Shown here piece by piece: positions 1 to 9,587 of a DNA stretch of 64,000 nucleotides. Every line of letters begins with the position of its first letter. The stretch's first letter is position 1. The translations under genes were made by a program, and so were the position numbers. The notes under the pieces were generated by a model, which saw only the letters and a program-made list of their open reading frames with translations, ran no database searches and had not been told where the DNA came from. This DNA is from Ruegeria sp. Ofav3-42 (GTDB taxonomy: Bacteria; Pseudomonadota; Alphaproteobacteria; Rhodobacterales; Rhodobacteraceae): the NCBI RefSeq assembly GCF_022347725.1, contig NZ_JAKRGB010000005.1, positions 1 through 64,000 on the forward strand. The letters are read 5' to 3'.

Positions 1-90
1 GGCTTCCTCCTGCTGGGTGTAATCGCCGTGTTCGCACGGGCCAGGTCGCTAAGCAAACAGGCCAAAGAAGCGTCGTTGAAAGACGCCTGA
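1..90 (+). CDS. C-terminal tail of a membrane protein (partial)
   Basis: The open frame from base 1 to the TGA at 88-90 gives 29 residues, beginning with a hydrophobic stretch (GFLLLGVIAVF) followed by a basic, polar tail (RARSLSKQAKEASLKDA). That pattern fits the last transmembrane helix and cytoplasmic tail of an integral membrane protein, for instance a transporter permease. Only the end is present, so the family cannot be named. It lies about 110 bases upstream of the DUF3604 gene on the same strand and could share its transcript. Confidence 0.55.
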   Translation, partial: GFLLLGVIAVFARARSLSKQAKEASLKDA

Positions 91-203
91 AAACTTCCCC
101 CAAGGCCCGCAGATAAAGGCGGGCCAATCAAACCCTAACTATCATCTGCGCCGTACCCGCGAGCGTGCCGGGTAGCCGCGTCCTTAAAACAAGGAATTCG
201 ACC

Positions 204-2450
204 ATGCCAAATCATGACTATCGTCCCGATCTCATGGGCAGCGCCGAGCTGTCGCCTGCCGGTCCGATCGAAGCGGGCTCGTGGCAGAGCTACACCCTGA
301 CTTACACCGCTGGTAAATTCGGTATCGACGATCAGGGCGGTTTGAAAGTGGCCTTTCGGACCCACTCGGACATGACGCCTCTGCAGATGGATGACCCCAA
401 AGCGCCAGGCTATCTGACCATCGAAACGTCGAACGGGGCACCGTTCGAAGCCGAGTTCAGCTATAAGCGCAACCTGCGCCCCTGGGGCCTATGCATCACC
501 GTTCTGTGCAAGCAGTTCCTGAAGCCCGGCGACCAGATCATTTTTCGCATCGGTGACCAGCGTCAGGGTTCGCCCGGCGTTCGTACCCAGACCCATATCG
601 AGGCAGAACATCAGTTCCGGATCACGGTCGATGCCTTTGCAACCGTCGACTACACTCCGCTGGAAGATGACGCGCAGCCCTTCATCAAGATCGTCCCCGG
701 CGCGCCCAAGCTGTGGAAAGCGATCCTGCCGACCCTGCGCAAAGCAGGCCAGCCGTTCCGTTTCGTGGTCAAGCCAGAGGACAACTGGGGCAACCCGTCG
801 GACAAGTTCGAAGGCGAGATCACGCTGCGCCCGAACAAGCCGATCAATGGCCTGCCGGAAACCGTTGCGTTCAAGGCTGGCGAATTCTCCGTCGTGCTGG
901 ATGATCTGACGGCGGATGCCGAAGGTGACTATACCGTTGATGCATTGATCAATGGTGAAGTCGTGGCGCATTCCAACCCGATGCGCATCAGTGCGTCTAC
1001 CGGTTTCGGCCACTACTGGTCCGACATGCACGGCCAATCGGGTGAAACCATCGGTTCGGGTTCGGCGCGCGATTACTTCTTCTTTGCCAAACACCGTTCG
1101 TTCGTGGACATCACCGGCCATCAGGGCAACGATTTCCAGATTTCCGACAACTTCTGGGATGAGATCAACAGCCTGACCGCCGAATTCAACGAAGAGGGCA
1201 AGTTCCTGGCGCTGCCCGGTTACGAATGGTCCGGCAACACCGGTCTGGGTGGCGATCACAACATCTGGTACCGAAACGAAGGCCGTCCGATCTATCGCTC
1301 GTCACGGGCCATCGTTCGGGACAAAACCCGTCCTGAAAGTGATTGTCACGATGTGACCGAGCTGTTCGAGGCGTTGCGCGGCGAAGACGTTCTGGTTGTG
1401 CCGCACGTAGGTGGTCGTTTTGCCGATGTAACCTACGCGCATGACGCCAGTGTCGAGCCGTCGGTCGAGGTGCATTCCAGCTGGGGCACGTTTGACTGGA
1501 TCGCGCAGGACGCACTCAAGATGGGGTATCGCATTGGTATCGTGGCCGGTTCGGATGGTCACAAGGGGCGCCCCGGAGCGTCTTATCCGGGGGATGCCAA
1601 ATTCGGCTCTTATGGTGGTTTGACCTGCCATCTTTTGCCGGAATTGACTCGGGACGCGCTGTTCGAGGAGTTCCGTCGCCGACACCACTATGCGACCACC
1701 GGCTGCCGCCTGTATATGTCCGCCGAGATGGAATATGACAGCCCAGCTCGGGTTTTCGTTCGCAATCCCACTCTGGACAACACCGAGTTCGAAGAATCCA
1801 CCACAGCGATCATGGGCGACATCGTCCAGACCGATCAGGACAAGGCAACTTTCAATCTCGAGGTCTCGGCTCAGGTGCCGATTGAAAAGGTTGAGCTGTT
1901 TGACGGATTGGAAATGATCGACCGGTTGCGTCCCTACGGCGAGGCCGATCTGGGTGCCCGGTACCGGGTAACCTGTAAGGGTCAGGAAACGCGCGGCCGT
2001 CAACGTCTGGTCAAATGGACCGCGTCCGCCGATCTGGAAGGTGGCAAGATCCGCCGCATCCGACCGATCAACTTCTACAACCCCGACCGCCAGCCAGCGC
2101 AGGTTTCCGATACCCGCGTCGAATGGGTCAGCGTCACCACCGGTGGGGCGCAATCGGTTGACCTGTGGGTCGAAGACGCCGGAGCCGACTCCAAGCTGGT
2201 GATCAAGACAAATCAGGGTGATCTTGAAATTGCGCTGTCGGATATCGGCCTTGAAGGCACTGAGGTTGCATGTGGTGGGATCGACAAGACCCTTCTGGTG
2301 CAACGCATGCCGGAAGAACTGACCGAGACGCAGATGGCTGTCCGCCGCGAAGTTTCGATCCCAGGCAAAGGTGACAGTGCCATCTTTGCGCGCGTCGTGT
2401 TGGAAGATGGCCATGTGGCATGGACCAGCCCGATCTACAGCTTCAAATAA
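204..2450 (+). CDS. DUF3604 family protein (PHP-like metallohydrolase fold)
   Basis: The protein has 748 residues. The ATG at 204 is chosen because an AAGGA ribosome site lies at 191-195; an upstream in-frame ATG at 165 has none. The N-terminal 270 residues look beta-rich. The rest carries PHP-like metal-binding segments: SDMHGQSGET, DITGHQGNDF, LPGYEWSGN, VVPHVGGR, VEVHSSWG and AGSDGHKGRPG. These match the pattern of DUF3604 proteins, which are predicted metal-dependent hydrolases of unknown substrate. There is no signal peptide, so it is probably cytoplasmic. The family is well supported, but the reaction is unknown. The next gene encodes an aspartase-type lyase, which may hint at an amino-acid or dicarboxylate substrate; that is only inference from the neighbour. 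Confidence 0.85.
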   Translation: MPNHDYRPDLMGSAELSPAGPIEAGSWQSYTLTYTAGKFGIDDQGGLKVAFRTHSDMTPLQMDDPKAPGYLTIETSNGAPFEAEFSYKRNLRPWGLCITVLCKQFLKPGDQIIFRIGDQRQGSPGVRTQTHIEAEHQFRITVDAFATVDYTPLEDDAQPFIKIVPGAPKLWKAILPTLRKAGQPFRFVVKPEDNWGNPSDKFEGEITLRPNKPINGLPETVAFKAGEFSVVLDDLTADAEGDYTVDALINGEVVAHSNPMRISASTGFGHYWSDMHGQSGETIGSGSARDYFFFAKHRSFVDITGHQGNDFQISDNFWDEINSLTAEFNEEGKFLALPGYEWSGNTGLGGDHNIWYRNEGRPIYRSSRAIVRDKTRPESDCHDVTELFEALRGEDVLVVPHVGGRFADVTYAHDASVEPSVEVHSSWGTFDWIAQDALKMGYRIGIVAGSDGHKGRPGASYPGDAKFGSYGGLTCHLLPELTRDALFEEFRRRHHYATTGCRLYMSAEMEYDSPARVFVRNPTLDNTEFEESTTAIMGDIVQTDQDKATFNLEVSAQVPIEKVELFDGLEMIDRLRPYGEADLGARYRVTCKGQETRGRQRLVKWTASADLEGGKIRRIRPINFYNPDRQPAQVSDTRVEWVSVTTGGAQSVDLWVEDAGADSKLVIKTNQGDLEIALSDIGLEGTEVACGGIDKTLLVQRMPEELTETQMAVRREVSIPGKGDSAIFARVVLEDGHVAWTSPIYSFK

Positions 2451-2458
2451 ACCAATTC

Positions 2459-2480
2459 GGTGCCCTGCCTTCAGGGCACC
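2459..2480 (+). terminator. Perfect hairpin after the DUF3604 gene
   Basis: GGTGCCCTG (2459-2467) and CAGGGCACC (2472-2480) form a 9-bp perfect stem with a CCTT loop, nine bases after the stop codon. A T-run does not follow directly, so it may be a weak terminator or a processing hairpin between this gene and the lyase gene 25 bases later. Confidence 0.5.
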
Positions 2481-2504
2481 GCAACTCATTTTCGGATATG
2501 AAAT

Positions 2505-3854
2505 ATGATAAATCGAGCTGAAATAGACTCCCTTGGCAGCATCAGTCTGCCTGCTGACGCGCTTTACGGAATACAGACTGCCCGCGCGGTGGAGAACTTC
2601 CCGATTTCCGACGTCCCGCTCAATCATTTCCCGCGACTTGTCGAAGCGCTGGCTTTTGTCAAAAAGGCCGCCGCACGGGCAAATCTGGAAGCCGGTGTTC
2701 TGGATGCCGATAAGGTGCGCGTCATCGAGGATGTATGCGACGAAATCCTGGACGGGCAGCACCATGAACACTTCATTGTTGACATGATCCAGGGCGGGGC
2801 CGGAACGTCGACCAACATGAACGCGAACGAAGTGATTGCAAATCTTGGTTTGCAAAAACTTGGTCACGAGCCCGGCGACTATATGTACCTGCATCCGAAT
2901 GATGACGTTAATCGCTCGCAATCCACAAATGACGTGTATCCGACGGCGATCCGGCTCGCGGTCCTGCGTATGATCGACCCGTTGATCGTGGCGCAGCAGG
3001 AGCTCGTTGATGCGTTTCGGGATCGCGCGCAGGCATTTAGGGATATCCAAAAGGTTGGCCGGACGCAGTTGCAGGACGCCGTCCCCATGACCTTGGGACA
3101 AGAGTTCGCCTCGTTCGCCAATACGGTTGAAGAAGATATCGATCGCATCCGACAGATTTCCGCGCTGCTGACCGAGGTAAACCTGGGCGGCACGGCAATT
3201 GGCACGGGCGCAAACGCTCCCGCGGGTTTTGCGAAGCTTGTGGTAACTCACCTGTCAGAAGTGACTGGAATCCCGTTCACGCCCGCCAAGGACTTGATCG
3301 AAGCTTCTTCGGATTTGGGTGGTTTGGTGATGTTTTCCGGTGTCCTGAAACGCGTTGCAGTCAAGATATCGAAAATTTGCAACGATTTGAGGTTGCTGTC
3401 CAGCGGACCGCGCGCCGGTTTCGGTGAAATTCGCTTGCCACCAGTGCAGGCGGGCAGTTCGATCATGCCCGGCAAGGTCAACCCGGTGATCCCCGAAGTT
3501 GTCAATCAGGTCGCCTATCAGGTTATCGGCAACGATCTGACCATCACCATGGCCGCTGAATCCGGTCAATTGCAGCTCAACGCGATGGAACCAATCGTCA
3601 CTTTCCGGCTACTTGACTCCATTCGCATCCTGCGCCGTTCAATGAATACGCTGACAGAACGTTGCGTCCGTGGCATCGAAGCCGACGAGGAACGCTGCCG
3701 AGATCTGCTGGCGAACAGTCTTGTCTCGGCCACTGCGCTGGCACCGATTCTAGGATACGACGCGGCGGCCAGGATCGCCAAACAGGCGTTGAAAGACAAA
3801 ACGACAATTCAGGCGGCACAAGAAAGACTGGGCTTTGCGCCCAAACCCACCTGA
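2505..3854 (+). CDS. Aspartate ammonia-lyase / class II fumarase family lyase
   Basis: The protein has 449 residues, slightly shorter than typical aspartases (about 470). It belongs to the aspartase/fumarase superfamily: GAGTSTNMNANEV near residue 100, the HPNDDVNRSQSTND substrate segment near 130, and the signature loop GSSIMPGKVNPVIPEV near 320, which carries the catalytic serine. The PVIPEVVNQV continuation of the loop is typical of aspartases; class II fumarases usually read PTQCEA there. Deamination of L-aspartate to fumarate plus ammonium is therefore the preferred call, but a related amino-acid or dicarboxylate lyase cannot be excluded. It follows the DUF3604 gene by 54 bases and is probably co-transcribed. 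Confidence 0.8.
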   Translation: MINRAEIDSLGSISLPADALYGIQTARAVENFPISDVPLNHFPRLVEALAFVKKAAARANLEAGVLDADKVRVIEDVCDEILDGQHHEHFIVDMIQGGAGTSTNMNANEVIANLGLQKLGHEPGDYMYLHPNDDVNRSQSTNDVYPTAIRLAVLRMIDPLIVAQQELVDAFRDRAQAFRDIQKVGRTQLQDAVPMTLGQEFASFANTVEEDIDRIRQISALLTEVNLGGTAIGTGANAPAGFAKLVVTHLSEVTGIPFTPAKDLIEASSDLGGLVMFSGVLKRVAVKISKICNDLRLLSSGPRAGFGEIRLPPVQAGSSIMPGKVNPVIPEVVNQVAYQVIGNDLTITMAAESGQLQLNAMEPIVTFRLLDSIRILRRSMNTLTERCVRGIEADEERCRDLLANSLVSATALAPILGYDAAARIAKQALKDKTTIQAAQERLGFAPKPT

Positions 3855-3950
3855 ACGCCGGGATGCCGCCGGAAGTTTTGGGCGTATGAGTTCGGGTGTC
3901 ACAATATGCGCGGAATCAAGCTCCTCTCCCCTTCTTGGATCTGCGTGGCT

Positions 3951-3992
3951 CCGGCTGGCATTTTGCCAGCCGGGATCACTTTCAATTGAAAG
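3951..3992. terminator. Two adjacent inverted repeats between convergent genes
   Basis: The stretch 3855-4170 has no gene and separates the lyase (plus) from nasA (minus), which converge here. It holds a perfect 10-bp stem (CCGGCTGGCA at 3951-3960, TGCCAGCCGG at 3964-3973, TTT loop). Five bases later comes a 14-base perfect palindrome, CTTTCAATTGAAAG (3979-3992). Position and symmetry suggest a bidirectional terminator, although no clear T-run follows the first stem. Nothing else is recognisable in the rest of the gap. Confidence 0.45.
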
Positions 3993-4170
3993 AGTAATAT
4001 CCCACCAACCATGGCCTGTCAGCGCAGCGAATGGACCCTAAGTGCGGCGGCGGTAACGCGAATAAGCGGTGTACGGATCTCAAACATGGAGCGAAAAGAA
4101 TCTAATCTTGCAATGAATGCCGATCAAAGCAAAAACTCGACTTTCAGCAAGAACTATAAGACTACCTGAG

Positions 4171-6819
4171 TTATTGCTGAGGGCAGTTTTCAAGTCTCTT
4201 CAAAGGTTTCGAATGCTCATTGATCAAATCAGCTATCTCTGACCGACATGAACCACAGTTCGTTCCAGCCTGAAGAGCGTCTCCGATATCATCCACACTG
4301 ATCAAACTCTTGTCGTTAATAGCGCGGATGATGGTTCTAAGCCCGACTCCGAAACATGAACAGACAATTGGTCCACAATCTTCTGAAGCAACAGATGAAC
4401 GACCGGATAAAATCTGTTGGAGCGCGACCTCGGGCAAGGTTGCCAAGTAGTCTCGCATCAGTGTGACAGGCTTTCGGGATACGAAGAGCACCGCCAATAT
4501 GCGCTGCCCTTCTGACAGCGCAATCCTGAAAGACCCGCTCTTTGCGTCTTCTACAGAGGTGGCCACGGCTTTGTGTAGTCCAAACCATTCTCGGGCGGTA
4601 CTTTCCCAATCATCGATGACCTGTTTTCCGGCCAACTCCAACCTGTAGCCGTTGGCGGTTCTGGCGGTCGCCCGATAGTCTGCGTTGGGCGACGCGGCAG
4701 CAACTGAGACGGCAAAACCGTACCATGCGGCATTCATTCGCCGTACGGACACAGCTGTTGATTTACTTTCTGGTTGTCCTGAAATCGGATCAGTCACACT
4801 TGGAACAAGTGCATCCACACGGGCGGATGGGGCGGTTTCATCTGTCCAATGGATAGGCGCAAACACTTGACCTGGCGCGATAGATTCCGAGATACGAAGG
4901 CGATAAATGCCGCTTCCAACTGAGCTTGTAATTTCGACTAAATCAGCGGTACTGAGGCCCAATCGACCAGCGTCGTCAGGGTTAACCTCTAAGTGTGGTT
5001 CGGGAAGATGGGCTGATAAACGAGGCGACAAACCAGACCGGGTCATAGTGTGCCATTGATCGCGATTTCGCCCCGTATTCAATAAGAATGGATATTGTGC
5101 AGAAGTCGTTGTCTTTGGTGGCCGATGGGTGACAGGAATAAAACGCGCCTTGCCATCAGGATGAAAAAAATGTCCATCGCCGAAGAAACGGCCGTCTGGT
5201 TTGCGCGATATCCTTGGCCACCGTGTTGGACTTAGCGTTTCATATTCTTCGTCATCAATGTCCGAAAAGTCCATAATATCAAAGTCCTTGCCAAATGACA
5301 CGGCAAGCGATGTCATATTCGCGTATTCCCGAAAAATCTGCGCGGGCGTCTCATAGCTGAAAGCTTCTGTCCAACCCATGCGGCGACCCACCTCGGCCAG
5401 GATTTCCCAATCCGCGCGCGCCTGCGCCGGAGGTGCGAGAACGGCACGTTGTCTGCTGATCGTGCGGTCTGAATTGGTTACGGTTCCGCTTTTTTCGGCC
5501 CAGCCCGCCGCTGGTAACAGCACATCCGCGAGGCGCGCGGTATCCGTGTTGGCTGTCAGATCGCTAACAACTGTGAATGGGCAGCGCGTTATCGCATCCT
5601 TCACGCGATCAGCGTCGGGCATTGTGACTGCCGGGTTGGTGTGAATGATCCAAAGGGCTTTGATCTGACCGTCCTCGACGGCGCGAAACAGGTCGACCGC
5701 TTTCAGTCCCTGCTTTAGAGGCATGGATGGTGCATTCCAGAATTTTTGTACCGCTAAGCGATGATCTTCATTTTCGATGTCTAAATGGCACGCCAGCGTG
5801 TTGGCCAGCCCGCCGACCTCTCGACCGCCCATGGCATTGGGTTGTCCGGTGACCGAAAACGGACCCATTCCCTCGCGCCCAATCCGGCCTGTTGCCAGAT
5901 GACAATTCAGGATCGCATTAACCTTGTCTGTTCCGCTGGAGGACTGGTTCACGCCCTGGCTGAAGATCGTTACGACACGCTCGGTTTTGATCCAGAGTTC
6001 GCAGAACTTCTCAATCTCATGTCGACTTAGTCCAGTTACTGATGGATCGTCCTGCTCTGCCGTGCTTATGGCATCTGCGAAGCCGACTGTTCGATCTAGA
6101 AATGTCCGATCGAAATGCCCGCCCGCGTGAATTCTGTTCAGCAATTGGTTGAACAAGGAGACATCGCTACCCGGCTTCAGCGCCAGATGGAGATCCGCCT
6201 GATCACAACTTGCCGTTCGACGCGGGTCGATAACAACAATCTTCGTTCCACGCGCCTGCCGCGCCGCGAGCACTCGTTGATAGAGCACCGGATGACACCA
6301 CGCGAGGTTCGAGCCCACCAGAACCACAAGATCGGCCTGATCCAGATCCTCATAGGTCCCTGGAACGGTATCGGTCCCGAAAGCACGTTTATGCCCCGCC
6401 ACGGTTGAGGCCATGCAAAGCCTTGAATTGGTGTCGATATTGGCTGAACCTATGAAGCCCTTCATCAGTTTGTTGGCGACGTAATAATCTTCGGTCAACA
6501 ACTGCCCGGAGACATAAAACCCAATACTGTCCGGTCCGTACGCTTCGATGGTGGACGAAAACCGGTCCGCGACCAATTGCAGAGCTTCATCCCACTGAAC
6601 GTCCTTGCCGAATGCTCTTGGGGTCAGCAAACGGTGATCCAGCCCCACTGTTTCGCCTAAGGCCATACCTTTGGAGCACAAACGCCCGTAGTTCGCAGGA
6701 TGGTCCGGGTCGCCCCGAACCGACAATCCTCCGGCGCCATCTGGACGCAGCAGGACACCGCAGCCGACACCGCAATATGCGCAGGTCGATCGCACCTCGG
6801 GCAGGCCGGTTCCGTCCAT
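4171..6819 (-). CDS. nasA: Assimilatory nitrate reductase catalytic subunit
   Basis: The protein has 882 residues and is a molybdopterin (bis-MGD) oxidoreductase reducing nitrate to nitrite in the cytoplasm. The N-terminus has the [4Fe-4S] cysteines of STCAYCGVGC (C13, C16, C20) and GRLCSKG (C48). Molybdopterin-binding segments follow (NSRLCMASTVAG, VVLVGSNLAWCHP). A dinucleotide-binding domain with LLNTGRNRDQWHTMTRSG lies near residue 590. The last 60 residues form a BFD-like [2Fe-2S] domain (IVCSCFGVG and TNCGSCRSEI), as in many NasA proteins. There is no twin-arginine signal, which fits assimilatory rather than periplasmic reductases. The start ATG overlaps the nirD stop by one base (TGATG). 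It is the last gene of the nas operon. Confidence 0.95.
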   Translation of the reverse strand: MDGTGLPEVRSTCAYCGVGCGVLLRPDGAGGLSVRGDPDHPANYGRLCSKGMALGETVGLDHRLLTPRAFGKDVQWDEALQLVADRFSSTIEAYGPDSIGFYVSGQLLTEDYYVANKLMKGFIGSANIDTNSRLCMASTVAGHKRAFGTDTVPGTYEDLDQADLVVLVGSNLAWCHPVLYQRVLAARQARGTKIVVIDPRRTASCDQADLHLALKPGSDVSLFNQLLNRIHAGGHFDRTFLDRTVGFADAISTAEQDDPSVTGLSRHEIEKFCELWIKTERVVTIFSQGVNQSSSGTDKVNAILNCHLATGRIGREGMGPFSVTGQPNAMGGREVGGLANTLACHLDIENEDHRLAVQKFWNAPSMPLKQGLKAVDLFRAVEDGQIKALWIIHTNPAVTMPDADRVKDAITRCPFTVVSDLTANTDTARLADVLLPAAGWAEKSGTVTNSDRTISRQRAVLAPPAQARADWEILAEVGRRMGWTEAFSYETPAQIFREYANMTSLAVSFGKDFDIMDFSDIDDEEYETLSPTRWPRISRKPDGRFFGDGHFFHPDGKARFIPVTHRPPKTTTSAQYPFLLNTGRNRDQWHTMTRSGLSPRLSAHLPEPHLEVNPDDAGRLGLSTADLVEITSSVGSGIYRLRISESIAPGQVFAPIHWTDETAPSARVDALVPSVTDPISGQPESKSTAVSVRRMNAAWYGFAVSVAAASPNADYRATARTANGYRLELAGKQVIDDWESTAREWFGLHKAVATSVEDAKSGSFRIALSEGQRILAVLFVSRKPVTLMRDYLATLPEVALQQILSGRSSVASEDCGPIVCSCFGVGLRTIIRAINDKSLISVDDIGDALQAGTNCGSCRSEIADLINEHSKPLKRLENCPQQ

Positions 6820-7151
6820 CAGGCTGCACTCCGCTGGGCCACAGCGCTGTCGTCCAGCAGGATACGGCCACCTTCCAGACGTACAGGATAGGTGGTGATC
6901 CGTCCGTCGTCTGCCCCCTGCGCTTCGCCTGTGTTCAGATCAAAGACCCAATTGTGCAGGGGGCAGGTCACTGATTGCCCATGCACGATGCCTTCGGACA
7001 GCGGCCCGCCCCTGTGAGGGCAGCTATTGGTGGCCGCAAACACCTCGGCCTCGGCTGTGCGAAAGACCGCGATGCAACCGATATGTGTTTTCACCAAACG
7101 CGCACCGCGAAGAGGCACCTCGTCGATATGTCCGATGTCGATCCAGCTCAT
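6819..7151 (-). CDS. nirD: Nitrite reductase small subunit, Rieske type
   Basis: The protein has 110 residues and is the small partner of the NADH-dependent siroheme nitrite reductase, which makes ammonium from nitrite. The Rieske-type iron-sulfur ligands are intact (SCPHRGG near residue 45 and CPLHNW near 65); many NirD proteins have lost them. The preceding nirB stop overlaps its start by four bases (ATGA), so the two should be translationally coupled. Confidence 0.93.
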   Translation of the reverse strand: MSWIDIGHIDEVPLRGARLVKTHIGCIAVFRTAEAEVFAATNSCPHRGGPLSEGIVHGQSVTCPLHNWVFDLNTGEAQGADDGRITTYPVRLEGGRILLDDSAVAQRSAA

Positions 7152-9583
7152 TCCGCGGCCTCCAAGGTGAAATCGGCAATTGGCGCATAGGTCTGCGCCT
7201 TGTCCCGCACGTGCTCAGCCCAGGGGTCCTTGCGGTAGATGCTTTGGGACAGTTCGAACCGTTCAACCAGTGCGGCACGGTTCTCAAGATCGTCCACGAC
7301 CTGAGTCTTGACCCAATCCATGCCGACCTTTCCCAGCCATTTGTACAGCCGATCCAGATACTTGCCGCTTTCGCGATAGGCTTGCGTGACGGCCATCACG
7401 ACCTCAATAGCTTCGATTTCGGATGGTACCTGGCAAAGAAGCTCGGTCTCTTTCACATCCATACCGGCGGCCCCGCCGATGCTGATCTGGTAACCGGAGT
7501 CCACACAAACGACGCCGATATCCTTACAAGTCGCCTCGGCACAGTTGCGGGGGCAACCGGATACGGCCAGCTTTAGTTTATGGGGCGTCCAGGACCCCCA
7601 CAGGATTTTCTCAAGCTTGACCCCAAGACCGGTGCTGTCCTGAGTCCCGAACCGGCAGTGATCGGTGCCGACACAGGTTTTGACCGTCCTCAACCCCTTC
7701 GAATAGGCATGACCAGAGACCAGCCCAGCATTGTTAAGATCCGACCAGATCGCGGGTAGGTCCTCACCCTTCACTCCCAGCAGATCGATCCGCTGACCAC
7801 CGGTGACCTTGACGGTCGGCACGTCGTACTTGTCAGCAGCATCCGCAATGGCACGCAGCTCCTGAGGCGTGGTGATCCCGCCCCACATACGCGGCACAAC
7901 GCTGAACGTGCCGTCTTTCTGAATATTGGCGTGCTTGCGTTCGTTCACCAACCGGCTTTGTGGGTCGTCCTGATACTCAAGCGGCCAATCGGCCAGTAGG
8001 TAATAGTTGATCGCCGGGCGGCAGACATGGCAACCGTTGGGCGTTTTCCAGCCCAGTTCCTGCCAGACGGCGGCCTGGCTTTTCAGCTCTTGCCCCTGGA
8101 TCAGACGGCGCACATCTTCATGCGTCAGGTCGGTACATCCGCAGATAGGTTGTGCGGTTGGCATCTGGAACGCGTCGCCCAGAGTGGCTTGCAGCACCTG
8201 TTCGACAAGCCCGGTGCATGTCGCGCAGGAGGCGCTGGCTTTGGTGCTGGCACGAACAGCGCCCAGATCGTTGGCGCCAGCGTTGATCGCCTCAACAATG
8301 TCACCTTTGCATACGCCGTTGCAGCCGCAAATCTCCGCCTCAGGCGGCAATGCTGCAACGGCTGAGAGAGGGTCCGCGGTGTCGCCCCCCTGATATGCCG
8401 GGCCGAAAATCAGCGTCTCGCGCATTTCGTCGATATTGGTGCCGTCCTTAATCAGGCCGAAGAACCAACTGCCATCTGCGGTGTCGCCGTACATGACAGC
8501 GCCAATCAGGCGATCTTCTTCAATGACAAGGCGCTTGTAGACGCCGCGCGAGGGGTCGCGGAACACGATATCCTCGCGCCCCGGCGCATCAGCGAAGTCG
8601 CCCGCGCTGAACAGGTCGCAGCCGGTGACTTTCAGTTTGGTCGAGAGGGTTTTCTGAGCAAACGCAGCTTCCTCTTCCAACAGCGCTTGCGCCGCCACCT
8701 TCGCTTGATCGTAAAGCGGCGCGACAAGGCCAAAGACCTCTCCGTCATGCTCCACGCATTCACCCACGGCATAGACATCCGGGTCCGACGTCAGCATCTG
8801 GTCATCCACATGGACACCGCGTCCGGTGGCCAGCCCCGCCTTTTGAGCCAACGCCGTATTGGGACGGATACCCACGGCCATCACCAGCAGATCACAGGGC
8901 AATTCCGTCCCGTCATCCAGCAGCAGCGCGCGAATCTTGCCGTCGTGTCCGAGAACTTCCTTGGAGTTCGCCTGCAGGCAAATCTTTATGCCTTTGTCCT
9001 CAAGCGACTTCTTCAGTAGGTACCCGGCGGCTTCGTCCAGTTGCCGTTCCATCAGGTGACCTATGATATGCACCACGGTGACGTCAACGCCGTGTGCGGC
9101 CATGCCCGCTGCGGCCTCAAGCCCCAGCAGCCCACCGCCAATCACGACGACTTTGTTGTCCGGGCCCATGCCCATCATCTGCTGTGTGTCTTCCAGATCG
9201 CGATAGGCGATCACGCCATCCAGATCATGACCGGGCAGGGGGATAATGAACGGGTTTGACCCTGTCGCGATCACCAGCTTGTCGTAGGGTACATGCCCGT
9301 TCGCGCCTTCGACCACCTTCATTTCGCGGTCGATCTTTTCGACCTTCTCGCCGAAACGGCATGCGATGCTGCGCTCGGCATACCAGGCGGCATCATGGGT
9401 GACGATCTCTTGATAGGTCTTCTCACCGGACAGAACCGGGCTGAGCATGATACGGTTGTAGTTCCCGCGCGGTTCGGCGTTGAAAAGGGTGATGTCGAAC
9501 GCATCCGGAGCGGCGTCGGTCAGGTGTTCCAACACCCGGCCCGAGGCCATCCCTGCGCCGATGACAACAAGTCTTTGCTTCAT
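7148..9583 (-). CDS. nirB: NADH-dependent nitrite reductase large subunit
   Basis: The start is the ATG at 9583, giving 811 residues; it begins MKQRLVVIGAGMASGRVLEH, the FAD-binding glycine motif expected at the very N-terminus. A second dinucleotide motif, VVVIGGGLLGLEAA, lies near residue 150. Two BFD-like [2Fe-2S] regions follow near 420-520 (CGCNGVCKGD, CATCTG, CGCTDL). The C-terminal half carries the siroheme/[4Fe-4S] cysteines: KTCVGTDHCRFGTQDSTGLG and SGCPRNCAEATCKD. It reduces nitrite to ammonium with NirD. The gene starts four bases after the nrtCD stop. Confidence 0.95.
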   Translation of the reverse strand: MKQRLVVIGAGMASGRVLEHLTDAAPDAFDITLFNAEPRGNYNRIMLSPVLSGEKTYQEIVTHDAAWYAERSIACRFGEKVEKIDREMKVVEGANGHVPYDKLVIATGSNPFIIPLPGHDLDGVIAYRDLEDTQQMMGMGPDNKVVVIGGGLLGLEAAAGMAAHGVDVTVVHIIGHLMERQLDEAAGYLLKKSLEDKGIKICLQANSKEVLGHDGKIRALLLDDGTELPCDLLVMAVGIRPNTALAQKAGLATGRGVHVDDQMLTSDPDVYAVGECVEHDGEVFGLVAPLYDQAKVAAQALLEEEAAFAQKTLSTKLKVTGCDLFSAGDFADAPGREDIVFRDPSRGVYKRLVIEEDRLIGAVMYGDTADGSWFFGLIKDGTNIDEMRETLIFGPAYQGGDTADPLSAVAALPPEAEICGCNGVCKGDIVEAINAGANDLGAVRASTKASASCATCTGLVEQVLQATLGDAFQMPTAQPICGCTDLTHEDVRRLIQGQELKSQAAVWQELGWKTPNGCHVCRPAINYYLLADWPLEYQDDPQSRLVNERKHANIQKDGTFSVVPRMWGGITTPQELRAIADAADKYDVPTVKVTGGQRIDLLGVKGEDLPAIWSDLNNAGLVSGHAYSKGLRTVKTCVGTDHCRFGTQDSTGLGVKLEKILWGSWTPHKLKLAVSGCPRNCAEATCKDIGVVCVDSGYQISIGGAAGMDVKETELLCQVPSEIEAIEVVMAVTQAYRESGKYLDRLYKWLGKVGMDWVKTQVVDDLENRAALVERFELSQSIYRKDPWAEHVRDKAQTYAPIADFTLEAAE

Positions 9584-9587
9584 GATT

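Noticed and set aside
1302..3251. A 649-codon open frame on the minus strand across the DUF3604 and lyase genes
   Set aside because: It lies opposite two well-supported genes, has no recognisable domain, and is the kind of long antisense frame common in GC-rich coding DNA.
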